NCBI GenBank assembly: GCA_963810055.1
Contig: CAWEME010000007.1
Coordinates: 62,001-126,000, forward strand
DNA from: REEB95 sp963810055
Lineage (GTDB): Bacteria; Pseudomonadota; Alphaproteobacteria; ATCC43930; CGMCC-115725
Length of the DNA: 64,000 nt
Direction: 5' to 3'
Shown: positions 47,693 to 57,856 of the stretch, in pieces
Position numbering within the stretch: position 1 is the first letter of the stretch
Layout of the letters: the number at the start of each line of letters is the position of its first letter
Notes under the pieces: generated by a model
What the model was told of the DNA's origin: nothing
What the model saw: the letters and a program-made list of their open reading frames with translations, nothing else
The model's database searches: none
Made by a program: the position numbers and the translations under genes

Positions 47693-48781
47693 ATGCTGTA
47701 CGAGCTGCTCGCGCCTTTGGCCGACCAATTCACGCTCTTCAACCTGTTCCGCTACATCACCTTCCGCTCGGGCGGCGCGGTGGTGACGGCGCTGGTCATC
47801 AGCTTCATCTGCGGCCCGTGGATCATCAACTGGCTGAAGGTGAAGCAGCGCGGCGGCCAGCCGATCCGCCTCGAAGGGCCGGCGGGCCACCTGCTCACCA
47901 AGGCCGGAACGCCCACCATGGGCGGGTTCCTGATCCTGCTGGCGGTGACCGGATCGACCTTGCTCTGGGCCGATCTCAGGAACGGCTATGTCTGGGTGAC
48001 GCTGTTCGTCACGGCGGGTTTCGGCGCGGTGGGGTTCTTCGACGATTACCGCAAGCTCACCAAGCGCTCGTCCAAGGGCATATCGGGCCGCCAGCGGCTT
48101 TTGATCGAGTTCGCCATCGCGCTCGCGGGCGCGGTCGCGGTGATTCTGCTGATGCACCGTCCGCTCGGCACCTCGCTGACGGTGCCGTTCCTCAAGACCG
48201 TGCTGCCCGATCTCGGCTGGTTCTTCGCCGTGTTCGCGGCCTTCGTCATCGCCGGTTCCGCCAACGCGGTCAATTTGACCGACGGGCTCGACGGGCTCGC
48301 CATCGTGCCGGCGATGATCGCGGCCGGCTGTTTCATGCTGATCTCCTATCTCGTCGGCAACCTGGTGTTCGCCAATTACCTGCAAATCCAGCACGTCAGC
48401 GGCGCGGGCGAGCTGGCGGTGTTCTGCGCGGCGATGGTGGGCGCGGCGCTGGGATTCCTGTGGTTCAACGCGCCGCCGGCCATGGTGTTCATGGGCGACA
48501 CCGGCTCGCTGTCGATCGGCGCGGCGCTCGGCATCGTCAGCGTCGTCACCAAGAACGAGCTGGTGCTGGCGATCATCGGCGGGCTGTTCGTGCTCGAAAC
48601 CGTGTCGGTGATCGTGCAGGTGGCGAGTTTCAAGCTCACCGGCAAGCGCGTGTTCCGCATGGCGCCGCTCCACCACCACTTCGAGCAGAAGGGCTGGAAG
48701 GAGCCGACCATCGTCATCCGCTTCTGGATCATCGCCTCGATCCTGGCGATCGCCGGCCTCACCACGCTGAAGCTGAGGTGA
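47693..48781 (+). CDS. mraY: Phospho-MurNAc-pentapeptide transferase MraY
   Basis: Ten-helix membrane enzyme that makes lipid I from UDP-MurNAc-pentapeptide and undecaprenyl phosphate. KAGTPTMGGFLIL, the catalytic FFDDYRKL pair of Asp, VNLTDGLDGLA and PLHHHFEQKGW are invariant motifs. The 362-aa length is typical. Confidence 0.98.
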   Translation: MLYELLAPLADQFTLFNLFRYITFRSGGAVVTALVISFICGPWIINWLKVKQRGGQPIRLEGPAGHLLTKAGTPTMGGFLILLAVTGSTLLWADLRNGYVWVTLFVTAGFGAVGFFDDYRKLTKRSSKGISGRQRLLIEFAIALAGAVAVILLMHRPLGTSLTVPFLKTVLPDLGWFFAVFAAFVIAGSANAVNLTDGLDGLAIVPAMIAAGCFMLISYLVGNLVFANYLQIQHVSGAGELAVFCAAMVGAALGFLWFNAPPAMVFMGDTGSLSIGAALGIVSVVTKNELVLAIIGGLFVLETVSVIVQVASFKLTGKRVFRMAPLHHHFEQKGWKEPTIVIRFWIIASILAIAGLTTLKLR

Positions 48782-48785
48782 GGCG

Positions 48786-50173
48786 ATGATCCCGGTGGCG
48801 AATTTCCGCAATCAGACCGTGGCCGTGCTGGGGCTGGCGCGCTCGGGCTTGGCGGCGGCCCAGGCGCTGAAGCTGGGCGGCGCGCGCGTGCTGGCCTGGG
48901 ACGACGCGGCCGACAAGCGCAAGGCCGCGGAGAATTCCGGGCTGGCCTTGACCGATCTTCTGCGGCACGGCCTGGCGGACGCCAAGGCGCTGGTGCTGTC
49001 GCCCGGCATTCCGCACACCTATCCCAAGCCGCATCCGGTCGCCGAGCTGGCGCGCAAGGCGGGATTGCCGATCATCGGCGACATCGAGCTGCTGGCGCTC
49101 GCCTGCAAGGAAGCGCGCTTCGCCGGCATCACCGGCACCAACGGCAAATCGACCACCACCGCGCTGATCGCCCATATCCTCAAGCAGGCCGGGCGCGAGG
49201 TCGCGGTGGGCGGCAATCTGGGCTTCCCCGCGCTGCTGCTCGAGGCGCTGGGCAAGAACGGGATTTACGTGTTGGAGCTGAGCTCCTATCAGCTCGAACT
49301 CACCGGCAGCCTGGCGCTCGACGTCGCAGTGCTGCTGAACGTCACGCCCGACCATCTCGGCCGCCACGGCGGCATGGCGGGCTATATCGAGGCCAAGAAG
49401 CGCGTCTTCCGCAACCAGGGATCCGCGCACAGCGCCATCATCGGCGTCGACGACGAGATCTGCCGCGGCATTTTCGCCGCGCTCAAAGCCGCCGGACGGC
49501 AGAAGACGGTGCCGATCTCGGCCAACGCCCCGGCCCCGGGCGGCGTCTATGTCCAAAACGGAAAACTGATCGACGATCTCGACGGCAAGGCCAGGACGAT
49601 GCTCGACCTCGCCCAAACGCCGCATTTGCCCGGACGGCATAACGGACAGAACGCGGCCGCCTCCTACGCCGCATCCCGCGCCCTCGGTCTCGACGAGGCA
49701 TCCGCGATCGCCGGCATCAAGAGCTTCCCCGGCCTGGCGCACCGCCAGGAGCTGATCGCCGAGATCGACGGCGTGCGTTACGTCAACGACAGCAAGGCGA
49801 CCAACGCCGACGCGGCGGAAAAGGCGCTCGCCTGCTACGCCGACATCTACTGGATCGCCGGCGGACAGCCGAAGGAAGAGGGCATCGCCGGCCTGGCGCC
49901 GCTGTTCCCGCGCATCCGCAAGGCATTTCTCATCGGCGAAGCCGCGAAGGCTTTCGCCAAGACGCTCGCAGGCCGCGTCGCGTGCGAGATTTCCGGCACG
50001 CTCGACCAAGCCGTCGCCAATGCCCGCCAAGCGGCGCTCGAAGAGCGCCGCAAGGGAGCGCGGTCGTGCTGCTGTCGCCCGCCTGCGCCTCGTTCGACCA
50101 GTTCAAGGATTTCGAGGAGCGCGGCGAGCGCTTCCGCGCTTTGGTGGCGAAACTGCCCGGGAGGCGCGCGTGA
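48786..50173 (+). CDS. murD: UDP-MurNAc-L-Ala:D-Glu ligase MurD, frameshifted near the 3' end
   Basis: Adds D-glutamate to UDP-MurNAc-L-Ala. The frame is normal from NQTVAVLGLARSGLAAAQAL through TGTNGKSTTTALIAHIL and INDSKATNADAA-type motif (VNDSKATNADAAEKAL). At GGAGCGCGG (50055-50063) one base is missing, after which the conserved ending VVLLSPACASFDQFKDFEER is in another frame. Adding one base gives a normal 462-aa protein ending at the TGA that overlaps ftsW. As written, the frame instead reads on through ftsW and murG. Confidence 0.93.
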
Positions 50174-51288
50174 ACTTCGCCCGCACCGACAAAAGCGCGG
50201 TGGCGCAATGGTGGTGGTCGGTGGACCGCTGGACGCTGCTGGCCTTGGCGGGGCTGGTGGGGTTCGGCTCGCTTCTGGTGATGGCGGCCAGCCCCTCGGT
50301 CGCCGAGCGCATCGGCGTCGATCACCTGCATTTCGTGAGGCGCTATTTCGCCGTGCTGCCGGTGGCGCTGGCGGTGATGTTCGCGGTCTCGCTCCAGACG
50401 CCGCGCAACGTGCGCCGCATCGCCATCGCCGGTTTCGCGGTCGCGGTGGCGCTGATGGTAGCGACGCTGTTCATCGGCGTCGAGATCAAGGGCGCGCGGC
50501 GCTGGATCGAGCTGCCGTGGTTCTCGCTGCAGCCCTCGGAATTCGTCAAGCCGTGCTTCGCCGTGCTTTCGGCCTGGCTGTTCGCCAAGTCGCGCGAGAC
50601 GCCCGCCTTCCCGGGCCAGTTCATCGCCGTCGGACTCTTCCTGCTGGTGCTGTTCCTGCTCATCCGCCAGCCCGATTTCGGCATGGCCTTCGTCGTCTCG
50701 GCGGTGTGGTTCACCCAGTTCTTCCTGGCGGGGCTGCGGCTGGCCTGGGCGGCGGCGTATCTGGGCACCGGGGGACTGGGCCTGGTCGCGGCCTATTTCA
50801 CCCTGCCGCACGTGCAGAGCCGCATCGACCGCTTCCTCGATCCGGCCAGCGGCGACAGCTACCAGATCGACCGCTCGATGGACGCGTTCATGAACGGCGG
50901 GTTGTGGGGCCGCGGTCCCGGCGAGGGCACGATCAAGGACACGCTGCCCGACGCGCATGCCGATTTCGTCTTCGCCGTGGCGGGCGAGGAGCTGGGGCTG
51001 ATCGTCTGCCTGGTCATCGTCGCGTTGTTCGCCTTCATCGTGCTGCGGGGCATCTCGCGGCTGTTGCAGGAGAACAACCTGTTCATCGTCATCGCGGCCA
51101 CCGGCCTGTTCGTGCAGTTCGGGTTGCAGGCGGTCATCAACATGGCGTCGGCGCTCCACCTGATGCCGACCAAGGGCATGACGCTGCCCTTCATCTCCTA
51201 TGGCGGCTCGTCGCTGTTGGCCCTGGGCCTCGGCATGGGCATGGCGCTGGCCTTGACGCGACGGCGTTTCGGCGGAGAAGACCTATGA
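50170..51288 (+). CDS. ftsW: SEDS peptidoglycan polymerase FtsW
   Basis: Septal glycan polymerase that partners FtsI. It starts at GTG 50170, overlapping the murD stop. The 372-aa protein has about ten membrane helices. FSLQPSEFVKPCFAVLSAW and the QAVINMASALHLMPTKGMTL motif with PFISYGGSS are SEDS signatures. The large periplasmic loop includes DSYQIDRSMDAFMNGGLWG. Confidence 0.96.
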   Translation: MNFARTDKSAVAQWWWSVDRWTLLALAGLVGFGSLLVMAASPSVAERIGVDHLHFVRRYFAVLPVALAVMFAVSLQTPRNVRRIAIAGFAVAVALMVATLFIGVEIKGARRWIELPWFSLQPSEFVKPCFAVLSAWLFAKSRETPAFPGQFIAVGLFLLVLFLLIRQPDFGMAFVVSAVWFTQFFLAGLRLAWAAAYLGTGGLGLVAAYFTLPHVQSRIDRFLDPASGDSYQIDRSMDAFMNGGLWGRGPGEGTIKDTLPDAHADFVFAVAGEELGLIVCLVIVALFAFIVLRGISRLLQENNLFIVIAATGLFVQFGLQAVINMASALHLMPTKGMTLPFISYGGSSLLALGLGMGMALALTRRRFGGEDL

Positions 51289-52391
51289 GCGGCCTGATCG
51301 TGCTCGCCGCCGGCGGCACCGGCGGCCACATCTTCCCGGCCGAGGCGCTGGCGGGCGAATTGCTCGGACGCGGCCTGAAAGTGGCGCTGGTGACGGACCG
51401 GCGCGGCCAGGCCTTCGGCGGGCGCTTGCCGGGCGTCGATCTGCACCGCATCCGCGCGGGGCGTCCGGGCGGCTCGCTCCTGAGCAAGCTCGTCGCCGCG
51501 GCCGAGATCGCGCTGGGATTCATCGCCGCGCGCAGGCTGCTGCGCGCCCTGGCGCCGGACGCCGCGGTGGGTTTCGGGGGATATCCCTCGGTGCCGACCA
51601 TGCTGGCGGCGGCGCGGCTCGGATTCCCCACGCTCATTCATGAACAGAACGCGCGGCTCGGCCGCGCCAATCGCTGGCTGGCGCCGCGCGTCAGGCGCAT
51701 CGCCACCTCCTTCGCCGCGGTCGACGGGCTCGACGCGGCCGAGCGCATGCGCGCCGTCGAGACCGGCAACCCGGTGCGGGCAGCCATCGCGGCCGCCCGG
51801 TCCACGCCCTATGCCGCGCCGGACCGCGGGGCGATCGAGCTCTTGGTGATCGGCGGCAGCCAGGGCGCGCATATCCTGAGCGCGGTGGTGCCGGCGGCGC
51901 TGGCGCTACTCCCGGCCTTGCTGCGCGCCCGGATCAATCTGGCGCAACAGGCGCGGCCCGAGGATCTGGACCATGTCCGCGCTTCCCATGCCGCCAACGG
52001 CATCAAGGCCGAGGTCTCGACTTTCTTTTCCGACATTCCGGCGCGGCTCGCGCGCGCGCATCTGGTGATCTCGCGCGCCGGCGCCTCCTCGGTCGCCGAG
52101 ATCTGCGCGGTCGGGCGGCCCGCGCTGCTGGTGCCGTTCCGCCTGGCAGCCGACGACCACCAGACCGCGAACGCCGAAGCGCTCAAGCAGGCGGGCGCCG
52201 CCTGGGTCATGGCCGAACGCGAGTTCACGCCGCCGGCGCTGGCGCAGCGGCTGGAAAATCTGTTCACCCAGCCCGCCCTGCTCGAAGCCGCCGCGGCCTC
52301 GGCCTATCGCCACGGCAGGCCCGACGCGGCGCGGCGGCTGGCCGATCTGGTGCTGGAAACCGCGGCTTCGTCCCGGGGAGGCGACGCATGA
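51285..52391 (+). CDS. murG: UDP-GlcNAc:lipid I GlcNAc transferase MurG
   Basis: Peripheral membrane glycosyltransferase that makes lipid II. LAAGGTGGHIFPAEALA is the N-terminal glycine loop; PTLIHEQNARLGRANRWL, IGGSQGAHILS and ISRAGASSVAEICAVGRPAL are conserved. The 368-aa length is typical. It overlaps ftsW and murC by ATGA. Confidence 0.97.
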   Translation: MSGLIVLAAGGTGGHIFPAEALAGELLGRGLKVALVTDRRGQAFGGRLPGVDLHRIRAGRPGGSLLSKLVAAAEIALGFIAARRLLRALAPDAAVGFGGYPSVPTMLAAARLGFPTLIHEQNARLGRANRWLAPRVRRIATSFAAVDGLDAAERMRAVETGNPVRAAIAAARSTPYAAPDRGAIELLVIGGSQGAHILSAVVPAALALLPALLRARINLAQQARPEDLDHVRASHAANGIKAEVSTFFSDIPARLARAHLVISRAGASSVAEICAVGRPALLVPFRLAADDHQTANAEALKQAGAAWVMAEREFTPPALAQRLENLFTQPALLEAAAASAYRHGRPDAARRLADLVLETAASSRGGDA

Positions 52392-53813
52392 GGGCGTTGC
52401 CGCACGACATCGGAGTCATCCATTTCACCGGCATCGGCGGCATCGGCATGAGCGGCGTCGCCGAAATCCTGAAGAATCTCGGCTACGAGGTGCAGGGCAG
52501 CGACCTCGCCGACAACGCCAATGTGCGCCGGCTGCGCTCTATCGGCATACCTGTGGAGATCGGCCACAAGCCTGAGAACCTGGGCAAGGCCAAGGTGGTG
52601 GTGGTGTCCTCGGCGGTGAAGCCCGACAACCCCGAAGTGGTCGAGGCGCGGGCGCGGCTCATCCCCGTGGTGCGCCGGGCCGAGATGCTGGGCGAGCTGA
52701 TGCGCCTCAAATGGGCGATCGCGGTCGCCGGCACCCACGGCAAGACCACCACCACCTCGATGATCGGCGCGCTTCTGGAAACCGCCGGGCTCGATCCCAC
52801 CGTCATCAACGGCGGCATCATCAACGCCTACGGCACCAATGCGCGGCTGGGCGCGGGCGACTGGATGGTGGTCGAGGCCGACGAGAGCGACGGAACTTTT
52901 GTCAAACTCCCATCGACGATTGCGGTGGTGACCAACATCGATCCCGAGCATCTGGATTACTGGGGCTCGGTCGAGGCGCTGCATCAGGGCTTCGAGAGCT
53001 TCGTCGCCAACATCCCGTTCTACGGCCTGGCCGTGCTGTGCATCGACCATCCGGTGGTGCAGGGCATGATCTCGAAACTCGGCGAGAAGCGCGTCGTCAC
53101 CTACGGCCTGTCGCCCCAGGCCGACATCCGCGCGGTCGAGATCGAGCTGGGGCCGCAAGGCGCGCGCTACGACGTGGTGATCGCCGACCGGCGGGAAAAC
53201 ACCACGCGCACCATCAAGGGTCTGAGCCTGCCGATGTTCGGGGCTCACAACGTGCAGAACTCGCTGGCCGTGGTGGCGGTGGCGGAAGAGATGGGCCTCG
53301 GCGACGAGGTGGTGCGCGCGGCGCTCGGCGAATTCAAGGGCGTGAAGCGGCGCTTCACCAAGACCGGCGAAGCCGGCGGCGTCACCGTGATCGACGATTA
53401 CGCCCACCATCCGGTCGAAATCGCCGCGGTCCTGAAGGCGGCGCGTGGGGCGACATCGGGCAGCGTCATCGCCGTGGTGCAACCGCACCGCTACAGCCGC
53501 GTCAAGCAGCTGTTCGAGGAATTCTGCACCTGCTTCAACGACGCCGACACCGTGCTGGTGGCCGACATCTATGCCGCCGGCGAAGCGCCGATCGAAGGCG
53601 TCAGCCGCGACGCGCTGGTCGAGGGCCTGCGGGCGCGCGGGCACCGCAACGTGCTGCCACTTGAATCGCAATCCTCCCTCGCCGGAATCGATCCACGGCC
53701 TAGCCAAGCCGGGCGATCTGGTGGTGTGCCTGGGCGCGGGATCGATCACCAACTGGGCCAATGCGCTGCCGGGAGAGCTGGCATCTCTCTCGCCGCAGAG
53801 GAAGCGCAAATGA
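52388..53813 (+). CDS. murC: UDP-MurNAc:L-Ala ligase MurC, frameshifted near the 3' end
   Basis: Adds L-alanine to UDP-MurNAc. IHFTGIGGIGMSGVAEIL, the ATP site GTHGKTTTTSMIG, VEADESDGTFVKL and VIDDYAHHPVEIAAVL are intact. At GGAATCGATCC (53684-53694) one extra base shifts the frame. Removing it restores IIHGLAKPGDLVVCLGAGSI and a normal 474-aa protein whose stop overlaps murB. As written, the open frame runs on into murB. Confidence 0.93.
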
Positions 53814-54766
53814 TGCCGGCCAAGCGCACCCCAGCCGCCCCCCAACGCCTGATCGAGCGCCTGCCGCCGGTGCGCGGCAGGCTGACCGAGAACGCGCCCC
53901 TGGCGCAGCTGACCTGGTTCCGGGTCGGCGGCCCGGCCGAGGTGATGTTCCGGCCCGCCGACGTCGAGGATCTGGCGCAGTTCCTGGCGCACAAGCCCAA
54001 GGACGTGAAGGTGACGGTGATCGGCGTGGCGTCGAATGTTCTGATCCGCGACGGCGGCGTGAAGGGCGTGGTGGTGCGGCTCGGGCGCGGCTTCGTCGAG
54101 ATCAAGGCCCAAGGCGAGGAGATCACCGCCGGGGCGGGCGCGCTCGATCTGAACGTCGCGCTTTCGGCCTGCGCCGCCGGGATATCGGGGCTCGAATTCC
54201 TCTCCGGCATTCCCGGCACCATCGGCGGCGGGTTGCGCATGAATGCCGGCGCCTACGGAGCCGAGTTCAAGGACGTGCTGGTTTCGGCCACGGCGCTGGA
54301 CCCCAAAGGCAGGATCCACGAATTGACCCCGGCCGAAATGGGCCTCGCCTACCGCCATTGCGGCGTGGCCGAGGATTGGATTTTCGTCTCCGCCCGCTTC
54401 AAGGGCCAGCGCGACGAGCCCAAGGCCATCGGCGCGCGCATGGCCGAAATCCAGGCGCAGCGCGAGCAAAGCCAGCCGATCCGCGCCCGCACCGGCGGTT
54501 CCACCTTCGCCAACCCGCCGGGAGGGCGCAAGGCCTGGGAGCTGATCGACCAGGCCGGCTGCCGCGGCCTGAAGCATGGCGGCGCGGCGGTCTCAAGCAA
54601 GCACACCAATTTCCTCATCAACACCGGCGAGGCGAGCGCCGCCGATATCGAGGCGCTGGGCGAGGAAGTGCGCCGGCGCGTCAAGGAGAAGAGCGGCATC
54701 GAGCTCGACTGGGAGATCAAGCGCATCGGCGTGAAGCTGCCCCCGGAGACGGAGGACGCGCCATGA
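53810..54766 (+). CDS. murB: UDP-N-acetylenolpyruvoylglucosamine reductase MurB
   Basis: FAD/NADPH enzyme that forms UDP-MurNAc. LTWFRVGGPAEVMFRP and FLSGIPGTIGGGLRMNAGAY are FAD-binding motifs. The catalytic Ser/Glu region is in RTGGSTFANPPGGRKAW and SSKHTNFLINTGEASAAD. The 318-aa length fits type II MurB. It starts MMPAKRT at the ATG overlapping the murC stop. Confidence 0.96.
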   Translation: MMPAKRTPAAPQRLIERLPPVRGRLTENAPLAQLTWFRVGGPAEVMFRPADVEDLAQFLAHKPKDVKVTVIGVASNVLIRDGGVKGVVVRLGRGFVEIKAQGEEITAGAGALDLNVALSACAAGISGLEFLSGIPGTIGGGLRMNAGAYGAEFKDVLVSATALDPKGRIHELTPAEMGLAYRHCGVAEDWIFVSARFKGQRDEPKAIGARMAEIQAQREQSQPIRARTGGSTFANPPGGRKAWELIDQAGCRGLKHGGAAVSSKHTNFLINTGEASAADIEALGEEVRRRVKEKSGIELDWEIKRIGVKLPPETEDAP

Positions 54767-55683
54767 GCCGCCGCGTCGCCGTCTTGATGGGCGGCTGGAC
54801 CGCCGAACGCGAGGTTTCGCTGGTGAGCGGGCGCGAATGCGCCAAGGCGCTCCGCGAGCTGGGCTATGAGGCGCGCGAGATCGACGTGACGCGCGATCTG
54901 GGCGCCTTGGTCAAGGCGCTGACGCCGCGTCCCGAGGTGGTGTTCAACGCGCTGCACGGCCGCGGCGGCGAGGACGGCACGGTGCAGGGCGTGCTCGAAT
55001 TCCTGCGCGTGCCCTATACCCATTCGGGCGTGCTGGCCTCGGCGGTGGCCATGGACAAGCCGATTGCGCGCAGCGTTTTCGCCGCCGCCGGGTTGCCGCT
55101 GGCCGAAGGCAAGGTGGTGTCGCGCCGCGAACTGGCCGCCGGCGACGTGATGGCGCGGCCCTATGTGGTGAAGCCGGTCAACGAGGGCTCGAGCGTCGGC
55201 GTGCGCATCGTGCAGGAAGGCGACACCGCCTGGGCGAATGAGGCCAAGGCCTGGCCCTTCGGCGAGCGCGCGCTGGTCGAAGCTTACGTGCCGGGGCGCG
55301 AGATCACCGTGGCGGTGATGGGCGAGCGCGCGCTGGGCGCGCTCGAGATCCGCCCGACCAAGGGCTTCTACGACTACGACGCCAAATACGCGCCGGGCGG
55401 CTCCGACCATCTGGTGCCGGCGCCGATTCACGCCACGGCCTACGCGCAGGCGCTGGCGATTGCGCTGGCCGCGCACCAGGCGCTGGGCTGCCGCGGCGTG
55501 AGCCGTTCCGATTTGCGCTACGACGACACCAAGGGCGAGCCGGGGCGGATCGTGCTGCTGGAAGTGAACACCCAGCCGGGCATGACGCCGACCTCGCTGG
55601 TGCCGGACATCGCGCGCCATGCCGGCATTTCCTTCCCGGCCCTGGTGCAATGGATGGTGGAGAACGCCGCATGCGATTTCTGA
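54763..55683 (+). CDS. ddl: D-alanine-D-alanine ligase
   Basis: ATP-grasp enzyme that makes the D-Ala-D-Ala dipeptide. VLMGGWTAEREVSLVSGREC, NALHGRGGEDGTVQGVLE, VVKPVNEGSSVGVRIV and LEVNTQPGMTPTSLVPDIA are hallmark motifs. The 306-aa length is typical of DdlB within dcw clusters. Its 3' end overlaps ftsQ by 13 bases. Confidence 0.97.
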   Translation: MSRRVAVLMGGWTAEREVSLVSGRECAKALRELGYEAREIDVTRDLGALVKALTPRPEVVFNALHGRGGEDGTVQGVLEFLRVPYTHSGVLASAVAMDKPIARSVFAAAGLPLAEGKVVSRRELAAGDVMARPYVVKPVNEGSSVGVRIVQEGDTAWANEAKAWPFGERALVEAYVPGREITVAVMGERALGALEIRPTKGFYDYDAKYAPGGSDHLVPAPIHATAYAQALAIALAAHQALGCRGVSRSDLRYDDTKGEPGRIVLLEVNTQPGMTPTSLVPDIARHAGISFPALVQWMVENAACDF

Positions 55684-56495
55684 ATCGCCTGCAAACCCAA
55701 GGCGGCGCGGTTCTGATCCGGGCGCTGGCGGCCGCGGCGGGCCTGGCGTTCTGCGCCCTGGCGGGCGCCCTCTTCTGGCTGTGGCACGCGGGCGTGCTGG
55801 CGCCGCTCGAGGCGCGCCTTGACGCCAGGCTGCACTTCATCGGCGCCGAGAACGGGCTGGCGCTGGACAAGGTCGAAGTCGAGGGCCGCGACCGCCAAAG
55901 CAAGGAATCGATCCTGGAAGCGCTCGCGGTGCGTCCCGGCATGCCGGTGCTGGACATCGACCTGGCCGCGGCGCAGGCGCGGCTCGAGGCCTTGACCTGG
56001 GTGCGTTCGGCCGAGATCGAGCGGCGCATGCCCGACACGCTCTTCATCAGGATCGAGGAGCGCCAGCCCCTCGCCTTCTGGCAGAAGGACGGCAAGCTGA
56101 TGCTGATCGACCGCGACGGCATGGTGATCCCGGCCGGCGATCTGGCGCCCTACGGCCCGCTGATCGTGCTGGTGGGCGACGACGCGCCTGGCAACGCCGA
56201 GCCGCTCTTCGAGATGCTCAAGACCGAGCCGGCTCTGGCGGCGCGGGTGCGGGCCGGCGTGCGGCTGGGACAGCGGCGCTGGACCCTGCGCTTCGACAAC
56301 GGCGTCGAGGCGGCCTTGCCCGAAACCGGCGCGCCGGCGGCGTGGCGCCGCCTAGCCGCGCTCGAAGCCTCCAGCCGCGTGCTCGAACGCGACATATCCG
56401 CGATCGATCTGCGCCTGCCCGACCGCATCGTGCTGAAGGCCTTGCCCGCGCCCGCCGCCGCCAAGCCGGCGCCCAAGGACAAGGGCACGTCATGA
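55671..56495 (+). CDS. ftsQ: Cell division protein FtsQ
   Basis: Bitopic divisome protein. I choose ATG 55671 (MRFLNRLQTQGG) after GGTGGAG; an ATG at 55650 adds seven residues. A membrane helix (about 22-42) is followed by a POTRA domain (about 60-130, VEGRDRQSKESILEALAVRP) and the beta domain with DTLFIRIEERQPLAFWQ. The 274-aa length is typical. Confidence 0.93.
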   Translation: MRFLNRLQTQGGAVLIRALAAAAGLAFCALAGALFWLWHAGVLAPLEARLDARLHFIGAENGLALDKVEVEGRDRQSKESILEALAVRPGMPVLDIDLAAAQARLEALTWVRSAEIERRMPDTLFIRIEERQPLAFWQKDGKLMLIDRDGMVIPAGDLAPYGPLIVLVGDDAPGNAEPLFEMLKTEPALAARVRAGVRLGQRRWTLRFDNGVEAALPETGAPAAWRRLAALEASSRVLERDISAIDLRLPDRIVLKALPAPAAAKPAPKDKGTS

Positions 56496-57745
56496 AGAAG
56501 CACGCCAGAAGCCCGCGCGGCGGCATCATCGGCGTGCTCGACATCGGCTCGACCAAGATGTGCTGCCTGATCGCGCGCGTCGAGGACAAGACGCCGCGCG
56601 TCATCGGCATCGGCCACCACGCCTCGCGCGGCATCAAGCACGGCATCGTCACCGAGATCGAGGCGGCGAGCCAGGCGATCCTGACCACCGTCCACGCCGC
56701 CGAGCAGATGGCGGGCGAGCAGCTGGCCGAGGTGGTGGTGAACCTGTCGGGCGGCTTCGGCGCCTCGCGCATGACCCGGGCCGAGATCAACCTCACCGGC
56801 CGCGAAATCAGCGACCGCAACATGCACCGCGTGCTCGAACAGGGCTTCCGCGTCAAGGAGCCGCCGGAGCGCACGGTGATCCATTCCGTGCCGGTCGGTT
56901 TCTCCATCGACGGCAGCCGCCCGATCCGCGACCCGCGCGGCATGTACGGCCACAGGCTGGCGGTCGCCATGCACGTGGTTTCCGCCGAATCCGGCACGGT
57001 CCGGAACCTCGCCAACACGCTGGGGCGCTGCCGGCTCGAAATCGCGGCGCTGGTGGCGAGCCCCTACGCCTCGGGCCTCGCCTGCCTGGTCGAGGACGAA
57101 AGCGAGCTGGGCGTGACCTTGATCGACATGGGCGGCGGCACCACCACCATCGCCGTGTTCCTCGACGGCAATCTGGTCTTCACCGACAGCGTGCCGGTCG
57201 GCGGCTCCCACGTCACCCACGACATCGCCCGGGGCTTGTCGACGCCGATCGCCCATGCCGAGCGCATGAAGGCGCTGTACGGCAACGCCATCCCGTCGTC
57301 ATCCGACGAGCGCGAGACCATCACCGTGCCGCTGGTGGGCGAGGAGGACGAAGGCAACGCCAACCACGTGCCGAAATCGATCCTGGTGGGGATCATCGCG
57401 CCGCGTATCGAGGAAACCTTCGAGCTGGTGCGCGACCGTCTGGCCGCCGCGGGCTTCGACCAGGCGGCCGGGCGCCGCGTGGTGCTGACCGGCGGCGCCT
57501 GCCAGCTGCCGGGCGCGCGCGAATTGGCCGGCCACGTGCTCGACAAGCAGATCCGCATCGGCCGCCCGTCGCCTATCGAGGGGCTGGCCGAGGCGACCGG
57601 CGGACCGGCCTTCGCCACCACCTCGGGATTGATCCATTTCGCTCTCGCCGAACGCGCCGAGCCCGCCAAGCGGGGCCGCGCGCGCGCGGAGGAGCCAAGC
57701 GGCCTGTTCGGCCGAATCGGGAGTTGGGTTCGTGAAAACATCTAA
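56492..57745 (+). CDS. ftsA: Cell division protein FtsA
   Basis: Actin-like ATPase that tethers FtsZ to the membrane. GVLDIGSTKMCCLIARV (phosphate 1), TLIDMGGGTTTIAVF (phosphate 2), VVLTGGACQLPGARELA (adenosine) and the C-terminal amphipathic helix GLFGRIGSWVREN are all visible. The 417-aa length is typical. It overlaps the ftsQ stop. Confidence 0.97.
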   Translation: MKKHARSPRGGIIGVLDIGSTKMCCLIARVEDKTPRVIGIGHHASRGIKHGIVTEIEAASQAILTTVHAAEQMAGEQLAEVVVNLSGGFGASRMTRAEINLTGREISDRNMHRVLEQGFRVKEPPERTVIHSVPVGFSIDGSRPIRDPRGMYGHRLAVAMHVVSAESGTVRNLANTLGRCRLEIAALVASPYASGLACLVEDESELGVTLIDMGGGTTTIAVFLDGNLVFTDSVPVGGSHVTHDIARGLSTPIAHAERMKALYGNAIPSSSDERETITVPLVGEEDEGNANHVPKSILVGIIAPRIEETFELVRDRLAAAGFDQAAGRRVVLTGGACQLPGARELAGHVLDKQIRIGRPSPIEGLAEATGGPAFATTSGLIHFALAERAEPAKRGRARAEEPSGLFGRIGSWVRENI

Positions 57746-57856
57746 GCGCATGCGCATACCCGTCTTTCCGCCTTTCGCCAGGCGGAGCGGCGGTTCCAGG
57801 GCCGGTGAAGCCGCCGGTTTGACATCTCAAGCGGCGATTTTCCTAGGAGGGAAAGC

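Noticed and set aside
48786..52391. A continuous 1201-codon frame that looks like a MurD-FtsW-MurG fusion
   Set aside because: After 50058 the frame reads the ends of murD and ftsW out of frame. The true frames and ATGA/GTGA overlaps show three genes; the join comes from a one-base deletion.
52304..54577. A 757-codon frame antisense to murC and murB
   Set aside because: Opposite strand of a conserved operon; no recognisable protein motif.
52388..54766. A 792-codon MurC-MurB fusion
   Set aside because: The MurC C-terminal motif is present in the other frame, with a stop overlapping a good murB start.
57819..57847. A sigma-70 promoter directly before ftsZ
   Set aside because: TTGACA is perfect, but the -10 position 17 bases later is CCTAGG and falls on the ribosome site.
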